Assembly: GCF_032854445.1 (NCBI RefSeq)
Contig: NC_088296.1
Span: 25,903,263-25,967,262 of the forward strand
Direction of reading: 5' to 3'
Length of the DNA stretch: 64,000 nucleotides
Source of the DNA: Liolophura sinensis
Taxonomy: Eukaryota; Mollusca; Polyplacophora; Chitonida; Chitonidae
Below the pieces are notes generated by a model. The model saw only the letters and a program-made list of their open reading frames with translations, made no database searches and had not been told where the DNA came from. The stretch's first letter is position 1, and the number at the start of each line of letters is the position of its first letter. This document shows, in pieces, positions 12,229 to 23,126 of the stretch. The position numbers and the translations under genes are program-made.

Positions 12229-12751
12229 AAATGTGTTTACTGACTTTAAGATGTCGAAAAGAATCAGCGTTAATTTGTTGTGGATGAACCCTGGTTCTGT
12301 TGCGCAGAGTATCTCCAGTTTCTCCTAGATAACGTTTCTGACATCCATTACAGACTAGGACGTACATCAAATTCTTAGAGTTACAATTCATACCTGCATA
12401 TATTAATATATGATAAATGGCTTTTCAGCATTTGTTAACTGAAATTTGGACTCAACTGTTACATGATTATGGCCTACAACATTTACATTGTTTATCATGG
12501 CATTTGCTGACAGAGAACGTCTCCATATAGTTCAAACCGAATTTGGCCCTGGTAAATAGTTGTGTCAAGTTCTCAGCTTGTGTGTTTGCTTTTACAAATT
12601 TTGTTTCCTGAAATGCAGGACGAAGTCGTTCATTGGACTGTAAGAGAATTTGGTGGGTTTGAATGGCAGCATATACGTTGTCATTGTTCGGGTTAAAGTG
12701 GATCCCCAGTGCTGGGACTTCCAAATTACTGATTGGTAGTTTGATGTCCAT
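12229..12751 (-). pseudogene. Penelope-like element fragment (copy 2)
   Basis: Duplicate of 841-1363 with the same cysteine cluster, the same stops and the same GIY-YIG motif block. The one difference in the block is G to T at 12301. It shows that the fragment was already broken before the segment was duplicated. Confidence 0.7.
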
Positions 12752-13842
12752 TCCGATTGTTTAAAATGTCGAAAACGGAAGGAAAACGGCAGAGTTTGGT
12801 CACCAAACATCAGAAAATCTACCTGGTTTCGATTGAACCAATGTTGACCTTGTGACGTCACAGCTGTACATTTACAGCAAGCAGTTGTGGCTGTAGGCTA
12901 CAACACAGACAGCGGGAAACAATCGCTAATCTTTTACAGTTATTTTCGACATTAATACATGCCCAACTGTGACTTGTGACCGCAGTAACACAACGCAGGA
13001 TACGGTAAATTTACATGCATGGCCTAAAACTGGCACAGATTTAGAAAATATCGGCCAGATAGTAGTCGTGTATGACTTGCTAATTCAGCCATGCGTGGCT
13101 TATGGCGAGCTTTATATTTTCCCCACAAGAAGCCAAACGAAAGAGATGTCCTAATTTTCACTTCCAGAATGCAGAAGTTGTTTAGCTACTTGCTTGTTTG
13201 AAACAGTAGCTTGTGACACGAAGTGTATGGAGCCGCTAGCCTTTGCTCTACAACGGTCAAGCGCTAGGCTGCATAACGGTCCCCTTCCTCAGTTCACTCC
13301 TCGCCTAGGCCTACAGACCGCTGCGCCTTTCACACACCGCAGCATGGCGTATACTTTGAAGTCCATAACGGGGACCCAGACCAAATCTAAACTGGTATTC
13401 TATGTTTTATACTAATCGCTATTTCCATTCAATATAATTTAAACCTGATAGATCTATTTTTGCCGGTGATACTTTTTTAAAACATTAAAGATTGGCTCCA
13501 CTGTTACTTTCACGTGTGTTGAGTGACAGACTGTTGTTGCTCCAACTCACAATCCGCTGGCGGGACTGAATGGATCCTCGTAATTATAGATCAAGTCAGA
13601 CGATGTCTTCTGGAATAGCACACAGTGGGTAGGCCTAATATGCATGGATCATAAACCTACAAACCTTCGGGTTTCGAGTAGCCACGAGAAAGCATCTTCC
13701 TTTGTGTACTCATACATCAGCGTGAAGCCTAATGTATCAGCTTCCGAACAAGTGTCGTTTGGTTGAGACTGGATCATTTTTCCATGTTTCATGTCCAGTT
13801 ATGTCTTCCAATTCATTGAAGATGTGTCTTGTTATATATACT

Positions 13843-13987
13843 AGGTGTCAGCAACGTGCGGATGGTCGTGAGTTTCCCCCGGGCTCTGCCAGGTTTTCTC
13901 CCACCATAATGCTGACCGCCGTCGTATAAGTGAAATATTCTTGAGTACAACGTATAACACTAATTAAATAAATAAATAAAATAAATA
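13843..13987 (+). repeat. tRNA-derived SINE, 3' part (copy 2)
   Basis: Duplicate of the truncated SINE at 2455-2599. Confidence 0.85.
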
Positions 13988-14486
13988 TATATTAGGTATA
14001 AACAGCGTTCGGACGATTTTGCCACCTATTGAACTAATCATAATATATTTAATATATAATATAGTCAACATAGTATATTTAATGCAGTTTGCACACTAAC
14101 ATAGTTTTAGGGAATATTTAGTGTGAAAATAAAGTCGTTGGGGTTCTCCTTTAAATGAAGATTTATATGCTAAAGGATGAGAGTCAGGTGCACGCGCTAA
14201 GGGTGCTCTTAAAAGGTGTAGATCAATAGAGCGAGCCAAGATATATCCTCCATCAATAAGTTTCACAGCGTACTCAGTAGAAAAGTTCCTTTAGCCTTAT
14301 ATCATGTAGTCCAAAACAACGGTACATATCCGTCTTGCTAAATTGTACGGTTTTACTGTGCCCTGGTGACATGATTTGAAAGATGAATACTGTTTGGTAT
14401 CTGTTGGTTTCTAGTATATGTCAGTTATTATTTTATAATCTTTTCTTTTTAGTAGGATGTCAAGAAAGGGCAGTTCATGTTCACTG

Positions 14487-14634
14487 GTTTCCACGGTAAA
14501 TTGTTTAGGCCTATTGTCATCAAGTTTCCACGGTAAATTGTTTAGGCCTATTGTCATCAAGTTTCCACGGTAAATTGTTTAGGCCTATTGTCATCAAGTT
14601 TCCACGGTAAATTGTTTAGGCCTATTGTCATCAA
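14487..14634. repeat. 37-bp tandem repeat, four perfect units (copy 2)
   Basis: Duplicate of 3099-3246 with the same number of units. Confidence 0.95.
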
Positions 14635-14853
14635 GATCATTTAACATTTGATGAAAGGATTTTACATCTTCAAGTTTAATGTTTCAAATGATGAAACAGT
14701 CATACCGCTTAAATGACTGTTTCACAGAATTTGAAGCTTCAAGGCTGAAGGTTTGTTAACAATTTTTATATAATATGGTGTTTAAATAGCCAACCTAGTG
14801 TGGCATAGGTATGGGAAACTTGGTTCCCACAGCAGTTCCCAATGTTTGGATAT

Positions 14854-15128
14854 TATTATTATTATTATTATGTGATTGGTGTTTTACACCGTACTCAAGA
14901 ATATTTCACTTATACGACGATGGCCTGCATTATGGTCGGAGGAAACCGGACAGAGCCCGAGGGAAACCCACGACCATCCGCAGGTTGCTGTCAGACCTTC
15001 CCACTTTTTATATCCGGAGAGGAAGCCAGCATGAGCTGGACTTGAACTCACAGCGACCGCATTGGTGAGAGGCTTCTGGGTCATTACGCTGCGGTAGCGC
15101 GCTAACCGACTGAGCCACGGAGGCCCCT
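14854..15128 (-). repeat. Full-length tRNA-derived SINE with 12-bp TSD (copy 2)
   Basis: Duplicate of 3466-3740. The target-site duplication is at 14842-14853 and 15129-15140. Confidence 0.93.
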
Positions 15129-15582
15129 ATGTTTGGATATAGTTTTGTTTCCAAACTGAAAAGCATTGTTTTGTAAAATAAGTCTAACACAGGCAAAAGT
15201 AAAGTCAGAAGAGAAGCGTTCACTGTTTGGGTTTGGGTAGTGTGATAAGCCATGAGATCAGTATCAGTTCATCAATATATGCTGAATACGGTTATCACTT
15301 CATCACTATGATCAGTGCGGTAATTGGATATCACTATGCTGAATGCGGTCATCGGATCATCATTATGCTGAATACGGTAATCAGTTTATCACTGTGCTGA
15401 ATGCGGTATTTGGATCATCAATACGCTGAAAGTGGCAATCGAAAAATCGTATAAGAGTGTAATTAATCGTCGATCACAAACTTCAACGTAAGCTCTTCGA
15501 TGAACACCATGTTTGGTCAAATTTCGCAATTGTGCTGAAATGCAAGGGGCGTAACTGTGAATGATCTTGGGGGCGGCGACAG

Positions 15583-15839
15583 ATGCGAGAGAGTCCGGTT
15601 GTCATACCTCGCCCTACAGAGCCAGATCAGACAATCACTCATCACAACAAAACGCAAAAACGTCGCAAACATTCTCCGCCACTGTACTTTCACTTCCGTA
15701 TGTACAAGACGGCGACATTTTTATCTGCACACAGTGAAATACAACGCAGTTTGCGAAGGGCTGTGTTAGACGGCGATGTTACAACCGTTCGGGAACTTAG
15801 AAAGAAGAAAGAGGCGCTGATGTTAACGCATGTTATGAG
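15583..15839 (+). CDS. Possible 5' exon with splice donor (copy 2)
   Basis: Identical duplicate of 4195-4451, with the donor at 15839/15840. If the exon is genuine, the duplication gave two copies of the promoter and first exon. Confidence 0.35.
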
Positions 15840-16682
15840 GTGAGATTTTCCTATCATTTCTAATATGTTAACGATTGTACGATGGTGCCTTTTTAATTGA
15901 GAGCTGTCAGGCCCTAAATGCGGACTACAGGCCAAGTCCAAACAATATTTGTACCTGAGTACTGAGTGGAAGAGCCTATACAAGTAGCGGCCACGTCTCG
16001 CGACTTAACACCCCCCTCCCTCCTCCCGCCCTAAAGAGACACAACATACACTGAGACATACACTCAAACATCTGTATATACGTGAGGCTCCGTACAAATA
16101 CATGTTCATGTATAGAAATGGTTGTGGTATGAAACTTAAACTCACTGATTTGGGCAATATATTTCCTTGGAATTTCAACTTGATTTTTACGTGTATGTCA
16201 CAACAGAGCGGCAAATTTGTGATAAGGTGGTGTTTGTGTTTGTCTTGTTATACCATACCTTACCTTAGTATGTTTTACATCCCGAAAGTGTAATTCTGAT
16301 AAGGCTATTACTGTTACCGTACATACACAAAATACATGAGTGACTGACCAGTTGTACATCTATGTCGACAACAAACCGACAACAAGAGAGGAATACCGGG
16401 TATAGCAAGTGGGCAACATTCATGAAGGGTTTCGTTTTGCTGAAAGCGAGTCCAGGAGAGAATGATAGTTCCGATGTAGGCCATCTCCACGTCCGTGTTT
16501 GTATGAGAGTTCATAACAGCTTTACAGCACAGTGTACACGTTTCGTCTTAGTCTACGTCAATAGGATAGGAAGGATAAGATTACACGACAGCCCATATAC
16601 GGCTTTATAGATGTAACAAGCATCTAATGGCGACAAGGCGGCCCATTTCGTGGACTCGTGTATTATTTCGTGTATTATTTAT

Positions 16683-17271
16683 TGTTACGGTATTGAAAAC
16701 AGCAACAGAAAACAGACTCAGTGACTCAATATTACAATGTAAACAATGCTTTATATATAAAATGAGACGTACAGTTCCACAGACAGTTCAACAACAACAA
16801 CATAAAAAAACATACACATCAGTATTACCGGTCTTTAAAAGTTTCCAGTTCACCTTTGCATCCCAAGGAACGAATTCCAGGAGATCCAACGTAAAGACCA
16901 TGGGATAAACACACAATTCACAAATTGTCCCCGTCCGGTACTTCGCTAGGTTAGCGAACGCGAACACAGTACACAGGTTACACAGAGCTGGAACAGTCAA
17001 GCCTTTGAATGACGTCACACCCGCAGAGCACAACACAGCAAAAATACCTCCCCTCTGCACAGAAAACACGGCTTATATACGTGCCAGGTGGATTCAACTA
17101 TTTTTAAACACAGAGTTTAACAGCCAATGAACAGCCAGTTAAATAAACAGAGCATTGAACAAGGTGCTTTCCATCAGGTCCGCGCTGTACATATATAACA
17201 GGGCCTGTTATGCTTTCACAAAGGTCCGCAGACTAACAGTACATGAAGACGTTAAATAGTCATACATAACA
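16683..17271 (-). repeat. 3' LTR of the complete Gmr1-like element
   Basis: 589 bp. Compared with the 5' LTR at 21316-22322 it lacks a 410-bp internal block and a 9-bp block, and it has one extra base near GGGCCTGTT. It also shows a few substitutions, such as GAGCTGG against GAACTGG. Confidence 0.93.
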
Positions 17272-17283
17272 CCCTCACCCTTC
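17272..17283 (-). promoter_or_regulatory. Polypurine tract
   Basis: On the minus strand GAAGGGTGAGGG directly abuts the 3' LTR (TGTTATG...). This is the expected position and composition of the plus-strand priming site. Confidence 0.8.
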
Positions 17284-17385
17284 AGGGAAAGAAAGTTTTG
17301 CATAAAACTTTCTTTAACATATTCATAATTATGAATAATAATAACGTTTACCACAGTCTTTAAAAACAAAGCTGCAGAAAACCAA

Positions 17386-18489
17386 CTAGACACGTGACAA
17401 ACAATCAGCAATCACATTATCTTTCCCTTTTATGTGTCTAATCTCTAGATTAAATTCTTGCAAAAGCAAACTCCACCGTAACAATCTTCGGTTTTTACCT
17501 TTTAGTTTGTGCAAGAAGGTCAAGGGATTGTGATCTGTATACACAGCAATGGGGTAACTTGACGAAGTCACATATACTTCAAAATGCTGTAATGCTAGAA
17601 TCAAGGACAGACACTCCTTTTCTATTGTCGAATAATTTCTCTGGCACTTGTCAAATTTGCGAGAGAAAAAAAATACAGGGTGATCAACGTGATCTGTTTC
17701 ATTTTCCTGTAACAAAACTGCCCCAGCAGATATATCACTAGCATCAACAGCTAGCTTAAATGGTAAATTAAAACCAGGTGCTACAAGTATGGGGCCGCTG
17801 CTTAGCATGGCCTTTAATCTATCAAAAGATCTCTGACACTCAATGGACCACAAGAACTTAGCACCTTTCTTTAACAGCTGAGTTAATGGCTCACTAACAA
17901 ATGAAAAGTTCCTACAGAACTTTCGATAATAACCTGCCATGCCCAAAAAACGCTTTAACGCTCTCTTACAACTTGGCACTGGAAAACAAGAGATAACAAC
18001 TCCACTAGGATGTACAACATTGAGATCAGTGCTATCTCTGTCTACATATGGCTTTAACATGTTAATGTGACAAAGTTGTCTAGATTTGCGCCGACCAGGA
18101 GTGAAAATAATATAATTAAGATCACTTAGCCTCTTGTCTACTACATAAGGTCCAAAATAACGAGCTTCAAGTGGCTTACCACTAACTGGAAGTAAGGCCA
18201 ATACCTTCTGACCAACTTCAAATCTGCGTCTTACTGTCTCTTTGTCATACTTAGTTTTCATACTCTTCTGAGAAGCTGTAAGATTCTCTCTGGCTAACTC
18301 ACATACTCTGTTGAGCTTAGTACGAAATCTTGACACATACTGTAATAGGTTAACATTGTCACTATCACCAGACACAAACTTTTCCTTGAACAACTGTAGT
18401 GGACCACGCACGGTATGGCCAAACACAAGCTCAAATGGACTAAATCTAAGTGACTCTTGTACAGACTCTCTTACAGCAAACATTAACAA
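17386..18489 (-). pseudogene. Integrase C-terminus / RT thumb / RNase H remnant (copy 2)
   Basis: 367-residue frame identical to 5998-7101 except that the last motif is the usual LSRV. The domain order is the integrase C-terminal GPY/F-like module, then without an RT palm the thumb motif FLGMAGYYRKF, then RNase H with the DASD, EKE and DHNP motifs. The frame opens 7 bases inside the preceding ORF. In an intact relative the two frames would be one polyprotein: the deletion that removed the integrase Glu region also shifted the frame. No stop interrupts these 367 codons, so the deletions look recent or the frame was kept by mobilisation in trans. Confidence 0.88.
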
Positions 18490-21104
18490 AGGTACACCCC
18501 TTGACTTTGTGGGTGATAAGCTGAGGATTTATACTGGCTAATACCTAGCTCATGCATAACTTGTTGGAACACACCAGACATGAAATTTGAACCCTGGTCT
18601 GACTGTACTGACTTAGGCAGACCAAACATGGTGAAGAACTTAACTAAAGCCTTAATTACAGTCTTGGCAGTAATATGCCTTAATGAAATTGCCTCAGGGA
18701 AACGAGTTGAAGTACACATTATAGCTAACATATACTGATTTCCAGACTTTGTCTTAGGTAGCGGACCAACACAATCTATTAAGATTCTACTGAATGGCTC
18801 ACCAATTGCAGGAATAGGCCTCAAGGCTGCCTTGGGGATTGTCTGGTTAGGTTTCCCCACTAACTGACATGCATGACAAGACCTGCAAAATTCAGTAACA
18901 TCTTTTCTTATTCCTGGCCAATAAAAATGACTGAAAATCTTATGATAGGTCTTATTAACACCTAAATGACCTGCTAACGGCGTTTCATGCGCTATGGTCA
19001 GTATGTCTTTACGATAAGACTTGGGCACAACTACCTGATGCTTAACTGCCCATTCATCCTCCAACGAAACATCGGGAGGCCTCCACTGCTGCATCAATAT
19101 GCCAGACTTGACATAGTAGTAGCATGGGTCAGGTAAAGATTCACCATCTTTAGCTGCATCATTAAACAAGCAAGAAATACTTGGATCACTGTGTTGTTCA
19201 GCAATCAACTCAGTCCTACAAAATCGCTGATCACCACTAACAGAATTAGTATCTACTTCCTGCTGGCTGTCTAATTTGGAAGAATCTCCATCCAACATGT
19301 TGCTGAGAAAAGTCTCGCTCAAATCAACAGTACTACCCTGGTCAGTACTGACTTTTCTAGACATAGCTCTTGTAACAACACAGGACGGATATAAACCCGC
19401 TATCTCGCTTTCAACTGGCTCTGTGACTGAATTCAGAGAAGAAGGCTTATCAACCATTAAGGGATCAACAGTAACTTTATCATGTGCTAAGTCATTTCCC
19501 AATAACAAATGAATACCCTCAAAAGGTAATGAAGACTTAATGCCTACCCTGACAGGTCCAGATATCAAATCTGATGACAAATAAATATCATGAAGGGGAA
19601 CACTGACAAAGTCACTAGACTCTACACCTCTAATAAGGGCACGAACCCCAGAGTATGACTCTTCAGAAAAGGACAGAGTATTCATCAACAACAGAGATTG
19701 AGATGCCCCAGTATCCCTTAATATCTTTATAGGGGTAGCACAAGACATGTCGCTTCTAAGCGACATTGAACCAGAATTGATAAACGGAGCGAAGCTATCC
19801 ATAGAGCATTTGGGAATCTTATCCAATCCCGTATCAGCTAACTCAGATCTGCTTTTAACTGCTGATGTAACTTCCGGCAATGTTTTGTGCATTGCAACAC
19901 AAAGACCTGTGGGCTTAGACTCATTCTGGGCTTCCCGTATCCTTTTCAACTTGTAACATTCACTCATCACGTGACCTACCCGCTTGCAAAAATTACAAGT
20001 GACCCTATTTCGAGGACTACCATTCCAATCTGAACTACGTGAACCATGAGCTGTAGAACCATTGGAGCCTGGTGTAGAACTCTTCTGTGTAGAGCTACCT
20101 CTACCTGTTGCATGTGACTGGGTATTTCTACGTATAAATGAATTAAATGGCTTACCCGTGTATGTAACCTTATGTGTCAAGGAATAATCATCAGCTAAAC
20201 TGGCTGCCTCTTCAAGTGTACTCGCCTTCTGCTCATCAACGAACACCTTTACATCATTATGAATACAACGCTTGAACTCTTCTACCAGCACAAGCTGACG
20301 CAAACTTTCAAAATCCTTGCCTATTTTCTTGGCTGTACACCAGCGATCAAACAACTGCTCCTTAGCTCGACCAAACTCAACGTATGTCTGATCTCTACCT
20401 TTTTCACAGTTACGAAACTTCTGGCGGTAAGCTTCAGGCACCAATTCATAACCCTTCAAAATTACCTCTTTCACATAGTCATAATTGGAAGCATTCTCTA
20501 CACTTAACTGAGTGTAAATTTCCCTGGCCTTTCCAATTAGCACACTCTGTAATAACATAGTCCAGAACTCTTTAGGCCACTTCAAACTATTTGCAATTTT
20601 CTCAAAATGCAGAAAATATTTATCCACCTCTTTTTCCTTAAAGGATGGAACTAACCGAATGTATTTGGTCACATCAAATCCTGAACCCTGTCTACCGGAA
20701 GGACCCGGTTTCTCACCTCTCTCTACCTCTAACTTTTTCATTTCGAACTCCAATTCTCTTTCCCTCTCTCTTTCTCGCCTCTCTCTCTCCTCTCTCTGCA
20801 CTTTCCTCTCTCTTTCCTCTCTCTGCATTTTCAACTTTTCTAACTGTATCTCATGTTCCCTCTCTTTCTCTTTTTCCTCATATTCCCTCTCTTTCTCTCT
20901 TTCCTCTTTCTCCAATCTCAACTTTAACTCAAACTGCTTAAACTTAAGCTCGGCATCAGACTGACCCTCGAACTCATAATCAGATAATGCAGAACTATCA
21001 AATTTACCTATCTCCACTAAATGTTTCAACAAAGTATACTGCATATCTCTTTTCCTCCATGAAGACTTTACGGACAAACCTAAAAATGTCCCTAACTTAA
21101 CCAA
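18483..21104 (-). CDS. gag-protease-integrase polyprotein of Gmr1-like element
   Basis: 873 codons open. Residues about 60-135 form a highly charged Arg/Glu coiled coil. About 145-245 is a SCAN-like gag region (YIRLVPSFKEKEVDKYFLHF). A zinc knuckle CNFCKRVGHVMSEC sits near 370-383, and the protease motif ILRDTGASQ near 465. The integrase H2C2 domain (HETPLAGH ... CRSCHAC) is followed by the catalytic core with D777 (LIDCVGP) and D836 (QSDQGSN). The frame ends just after HPQSQG, before the catalytic Glu. This frame has no ATG upstream of residue 21. An ATG at 21186 (MGDFDPKQF) in another frame is probably the original gag start, separated by a small indel in the A/T-rich stretch 21121-21140. 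The polyprotein is expected to form particles, but not to integrate by itself. Confidence 0.88.
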   Translation of the reverse strand: MVKLGTFLGLSVKSSWRKRDMQYTLLKHLVEIGKFDSSALSDYEFEGQSDAELKFKQFELKLRLEKEEREKEREYEEKEKEREHEIQLEKLKMQREERERKVQREERERRERERERELEFEMKKLEVERGEKPGPSGRQGSGFDVTKYIRLVPSFKEKEVDKYFLHFEKIANSLKWPKEFWTMLLQSVLIGKAREIYTQLSVENASNYDYVKEVILKGYELVPEAYRQKFRNCEKGRDQTYVEFGRAKEQLFDRWCTAKKIGKDFESLRQLVLVEEFKRCIHNDVKVFVDEQKASTLEEAASLADDYSLTHKVTYTGKPFNSFIRRNTQSHATGRGSSTQKSSTPGSNGSTAHGSRSSDWNGSPRNRVTCNFCKRVGHVMSECYKLKRIREAQNESKPTGLCVAMHKTLPEVTSAVKSRSELADTGLDKIPKCSMDSFAPFINSGSMSLRSDMSCATPIKILRDTGASQSLLLMNTLSFSEESYSGVRALIRGVESSDFVSVPLHDIYLSSDLISGPVRVGIKSSLPFEGIHLLLGNDLAHDKVTVDPLMVDKPSSLNSVTEPVESEIAGLYPSCVVTRAMSRKVSTDQGSTVDLSETFLSNMLDGDSSKLDSQQEVDTNSVSGDQRFCRTELIAEQHSDPSISCLFNDAAKDGESLPDPCYYYVKSGILMQQWRPPDVSLEDEWAVKHQVVVPKSYRKDILTIAHETPLAGHLGVNKTYHKIFSHFYWPGIRKDVTEFCRSCHACQLVGKPNQTIPKAALRPIPAIGEPFSRILIDCVGPLPKTKSGNQYMLAIMCTSTRFPEAISLRHITAKTVIKALVKFFTMFGLPKSVQSDQGSNFMSGVFQQVMHELGISQYKSSAYHPQSQGVYLC

Positions 21105-21291
21105 GTCTTCCTTTAAACTAATTTAACAAAATTAACAAATTAACATAAACAGCATTAACAAACTGTTTAGGATCAAAATCTCCCATTGTAAATATTTAGC
21201 CACTGAATCATTCACCGTTAAAATTAAGCAATCGCTTCTCACTTGTGTTTAACTTCAAATATCTGGTGCAAAACAAAAAGGAAACAATCAG

Positions 21292-21310
21292 TTCCCGGAC
21301 AAGCCCCCCA
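21292..21310 (-). promoter_or_regulatory. Primer binding site, tRNA-Pro-like
   Basis: Reading from the 5' LTR on the minus strand, five bases (GAAAT) separate the LTR end from TGGGGGGCTTGTCCGGGAA. This begins with the TGG expected of a site pairing with tRNA 3' CCA, and it closely resembles the tRNA-Pro primer site familiar from murine leukaemia virus-type elements, with one extra G and one C-to-T change. Confidence 0.75.
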
Positions 21311-21315
21311 ATTTC

Positions 21316-22322
21316 TGTTACGGTATTGAAAACAGCAACAGAAAACAGACTCAGTGACTCAATATTACAATGTAAACAATGCTTTATATATAAAATGAGA
21401 CGTACAGTTTTACAGACAGTTCAACAACAACAACATAAAAAAACATACACATCAGTATTACCGGTCTTTAAAAGTTTCCAGTTCACCTTTGCATCCCAAG
21501 GAACGAATTCCAGGAGATCCAACGTAAAGACCATGGGATAAACACACAATTCACACAAGTCACAAATTGTCCCCGTCCGGTACTTCGCTAGGTTAGCGAA
21601 CGCGAACACAGTACACAGGTTACACAGAACTGGAACAGTCAAGCCTTTGAATGACGTCACACCCGCAGAGCACAACACAGGGTAAATACAGGCATGGAGG
21701 TATAATCCACTTTAGAACAGTTTCCCGCAGAAACTCACAAACGAGCCGATCAGAGACGTAAAGTAATGTCACCTTGTGGCAGAACGAACGTCCTTTGCAA
21801 AACTGAAAACTTCAGTTTAGAGTCCTTGACGACCTTGTTGGTCAGGTGAGGTCAGCGTGTTAAACAAACTACACAGTCAACACTGTATAATCATAATAAA
21901 GATCCGAACACCAATAAACGTGACTTCCGCAGAAATTCACATAAACCAGACATCAGTACAACTGTGGTACACAAACGGTGCCGGCATAAAAATCTGTCCC
22001 CCCAAATGAAACTGACATCACCAGCTCATACCAAAATAATGGACTCGATACGAGAGCGTCGCACACTCTCCTGGCTCCCAGTGGATGCAGCAAAAATACC
22101 TCCCCTCTGCACAGAAAACACGGCTTATATACGTGCCAGGTGGATTCAACTATTTTTAAACACAGAGTTTAACAGCCAATGAACAGCCAGTTAAATAAAC
22201 AGAGCATTGAACAAGGTGCTTTCCATCAGGTCCGCGCTGTACATATATAACAGGGCTGTTATGCTTTCACAAAGGTCCGCAGACTAACAGTACATGAAGA
22301 CGTTAAATAGTCATACATAACA
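21316..22322 (-). repeat. 5' LTR of the complete Gmr1-like element (1007 bp)
   Basis: Starts TGTTACGG and ends ATAACA in plus orientation. It is 418 bp longer than its partner, mainly because of a 410-bp block at 21681-22090, which is either an insertion here or a deletion in the 3' LTR. The block is bordered by ACACAG and ATGCAG, sharing CAG. Confidence 0.92.
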
Positions 22323-22560
22323 TTTATATTGTGTAAATATTAATCAAATGCACGCTATCGCTTCTGAACCGAAATCCCTATAGCACTACTTCCTTTTTGC
22401 TGAGTATTTATGTTTCCATGATTCTTGTTTACACGTAATGATGAATGAAGGATTATTGCTTAAAGCCTCTTCGGGAATGAGGAAATAAGGAGAGTTTTCT
22501 TTTGTCATTGCTTGTAGTCTCATATAGTCACCCTACGAGCATTAAATTAGCTTGGTTATA

Positions 22561-22623
22561 TAGGATGCTTCTGGATCATTACGCTACCCTCTCGCGCTAA
22601 CCAACTGAGCCACAGAGGCCCCT
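22561..22623 (-). repeat. SINE head fragment
   Basis: Minus-strand tRNA-like head only: GAGGGGCCTCTGTGGCTCAG, then TTGGTTAGCGC. The SINE body is missing. Confidence 0.8.
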
Positions 22624-23126
22624 CGACACAAAATTGAATCCTGTGGTCACGATGCATGATTACGACATTGCACTATATTTTTTCATAAATAAATCATACA
22701 TTGACTTGAATTAATCGGCCTGTAAATACCTACGAATCTTAAACTTAAGCCGGCCTTAACCAAGCTTATAATAGTACGTACACGGATCTATTGTTGCCCG
22801 TGAGTGTTTTATTTTGAGAATTGTCTGAACACTATTGTTTCTCTGAACAACAACCGTTATAACAACTTCTTTATGTCACAGCAGTGACAAGTCCATGTGG
22901 TGGTGACAGTAATACTGACGTTTATAGTACAATGTTTATTTTCGGAAATTTCTTTTCACAGTGGCGATAGATACGTACATCATGATATCGTCATGATAGC
23001 GGTAAATGCAGCAGAACTGTATATGTAAAATGTAAATTACATCGATATTAGTTTAATCATGTAAAATCTCACTAAGGAGTAACGGCAGAAAAAGATAGAA
23101 AAATACATTTACATTTAATCAGCTAG

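Larger units (their letters stand above)
11390..20970. repeat. Copy 2 of the near-identical duplication
   Basis: Partner of 1-9582. Beyond 20970 this copy continues into the rest of the retrotransposon (gag start, PBS, 5' LTR), which copy 1 lacks. Copy 2 is therefore the parental arrangement at that breakpoint. The SINEs, the Penelope-like fragment and the left LTR are shared with the same flanks, so the duplication is younger than all of those insertions. Confidence 0.95.
16683..22322 (-). mobile_element. Gmr1-like Ty3/gypsy LTR retrotransposon, complete ends, internally deleted
   Basis: 5640 bp, bounded by LTRs starting TGTT and ending AACA and flanked by the 5-bp target duplication TTTAT (16678-16682 and 22323-22327). 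In element orientation (minus strand) the order is 5' LTR, PBS, gag, protease, integrase, RT remnant, RNase H, PPT, 3' LTR. Integrase upstream of RT/RNase H is the order of Ty1/copia, yet the proteins are Ty3/gypsy-type. This combination is known from the Gmr1 group. RT palm and integrase catalytic-Glu segments are missing, so the element is non-autonomous. The LTRs differ at only a few bases apart from one large indel, which suggests a fairly young insertion. Confidence 0.92.
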
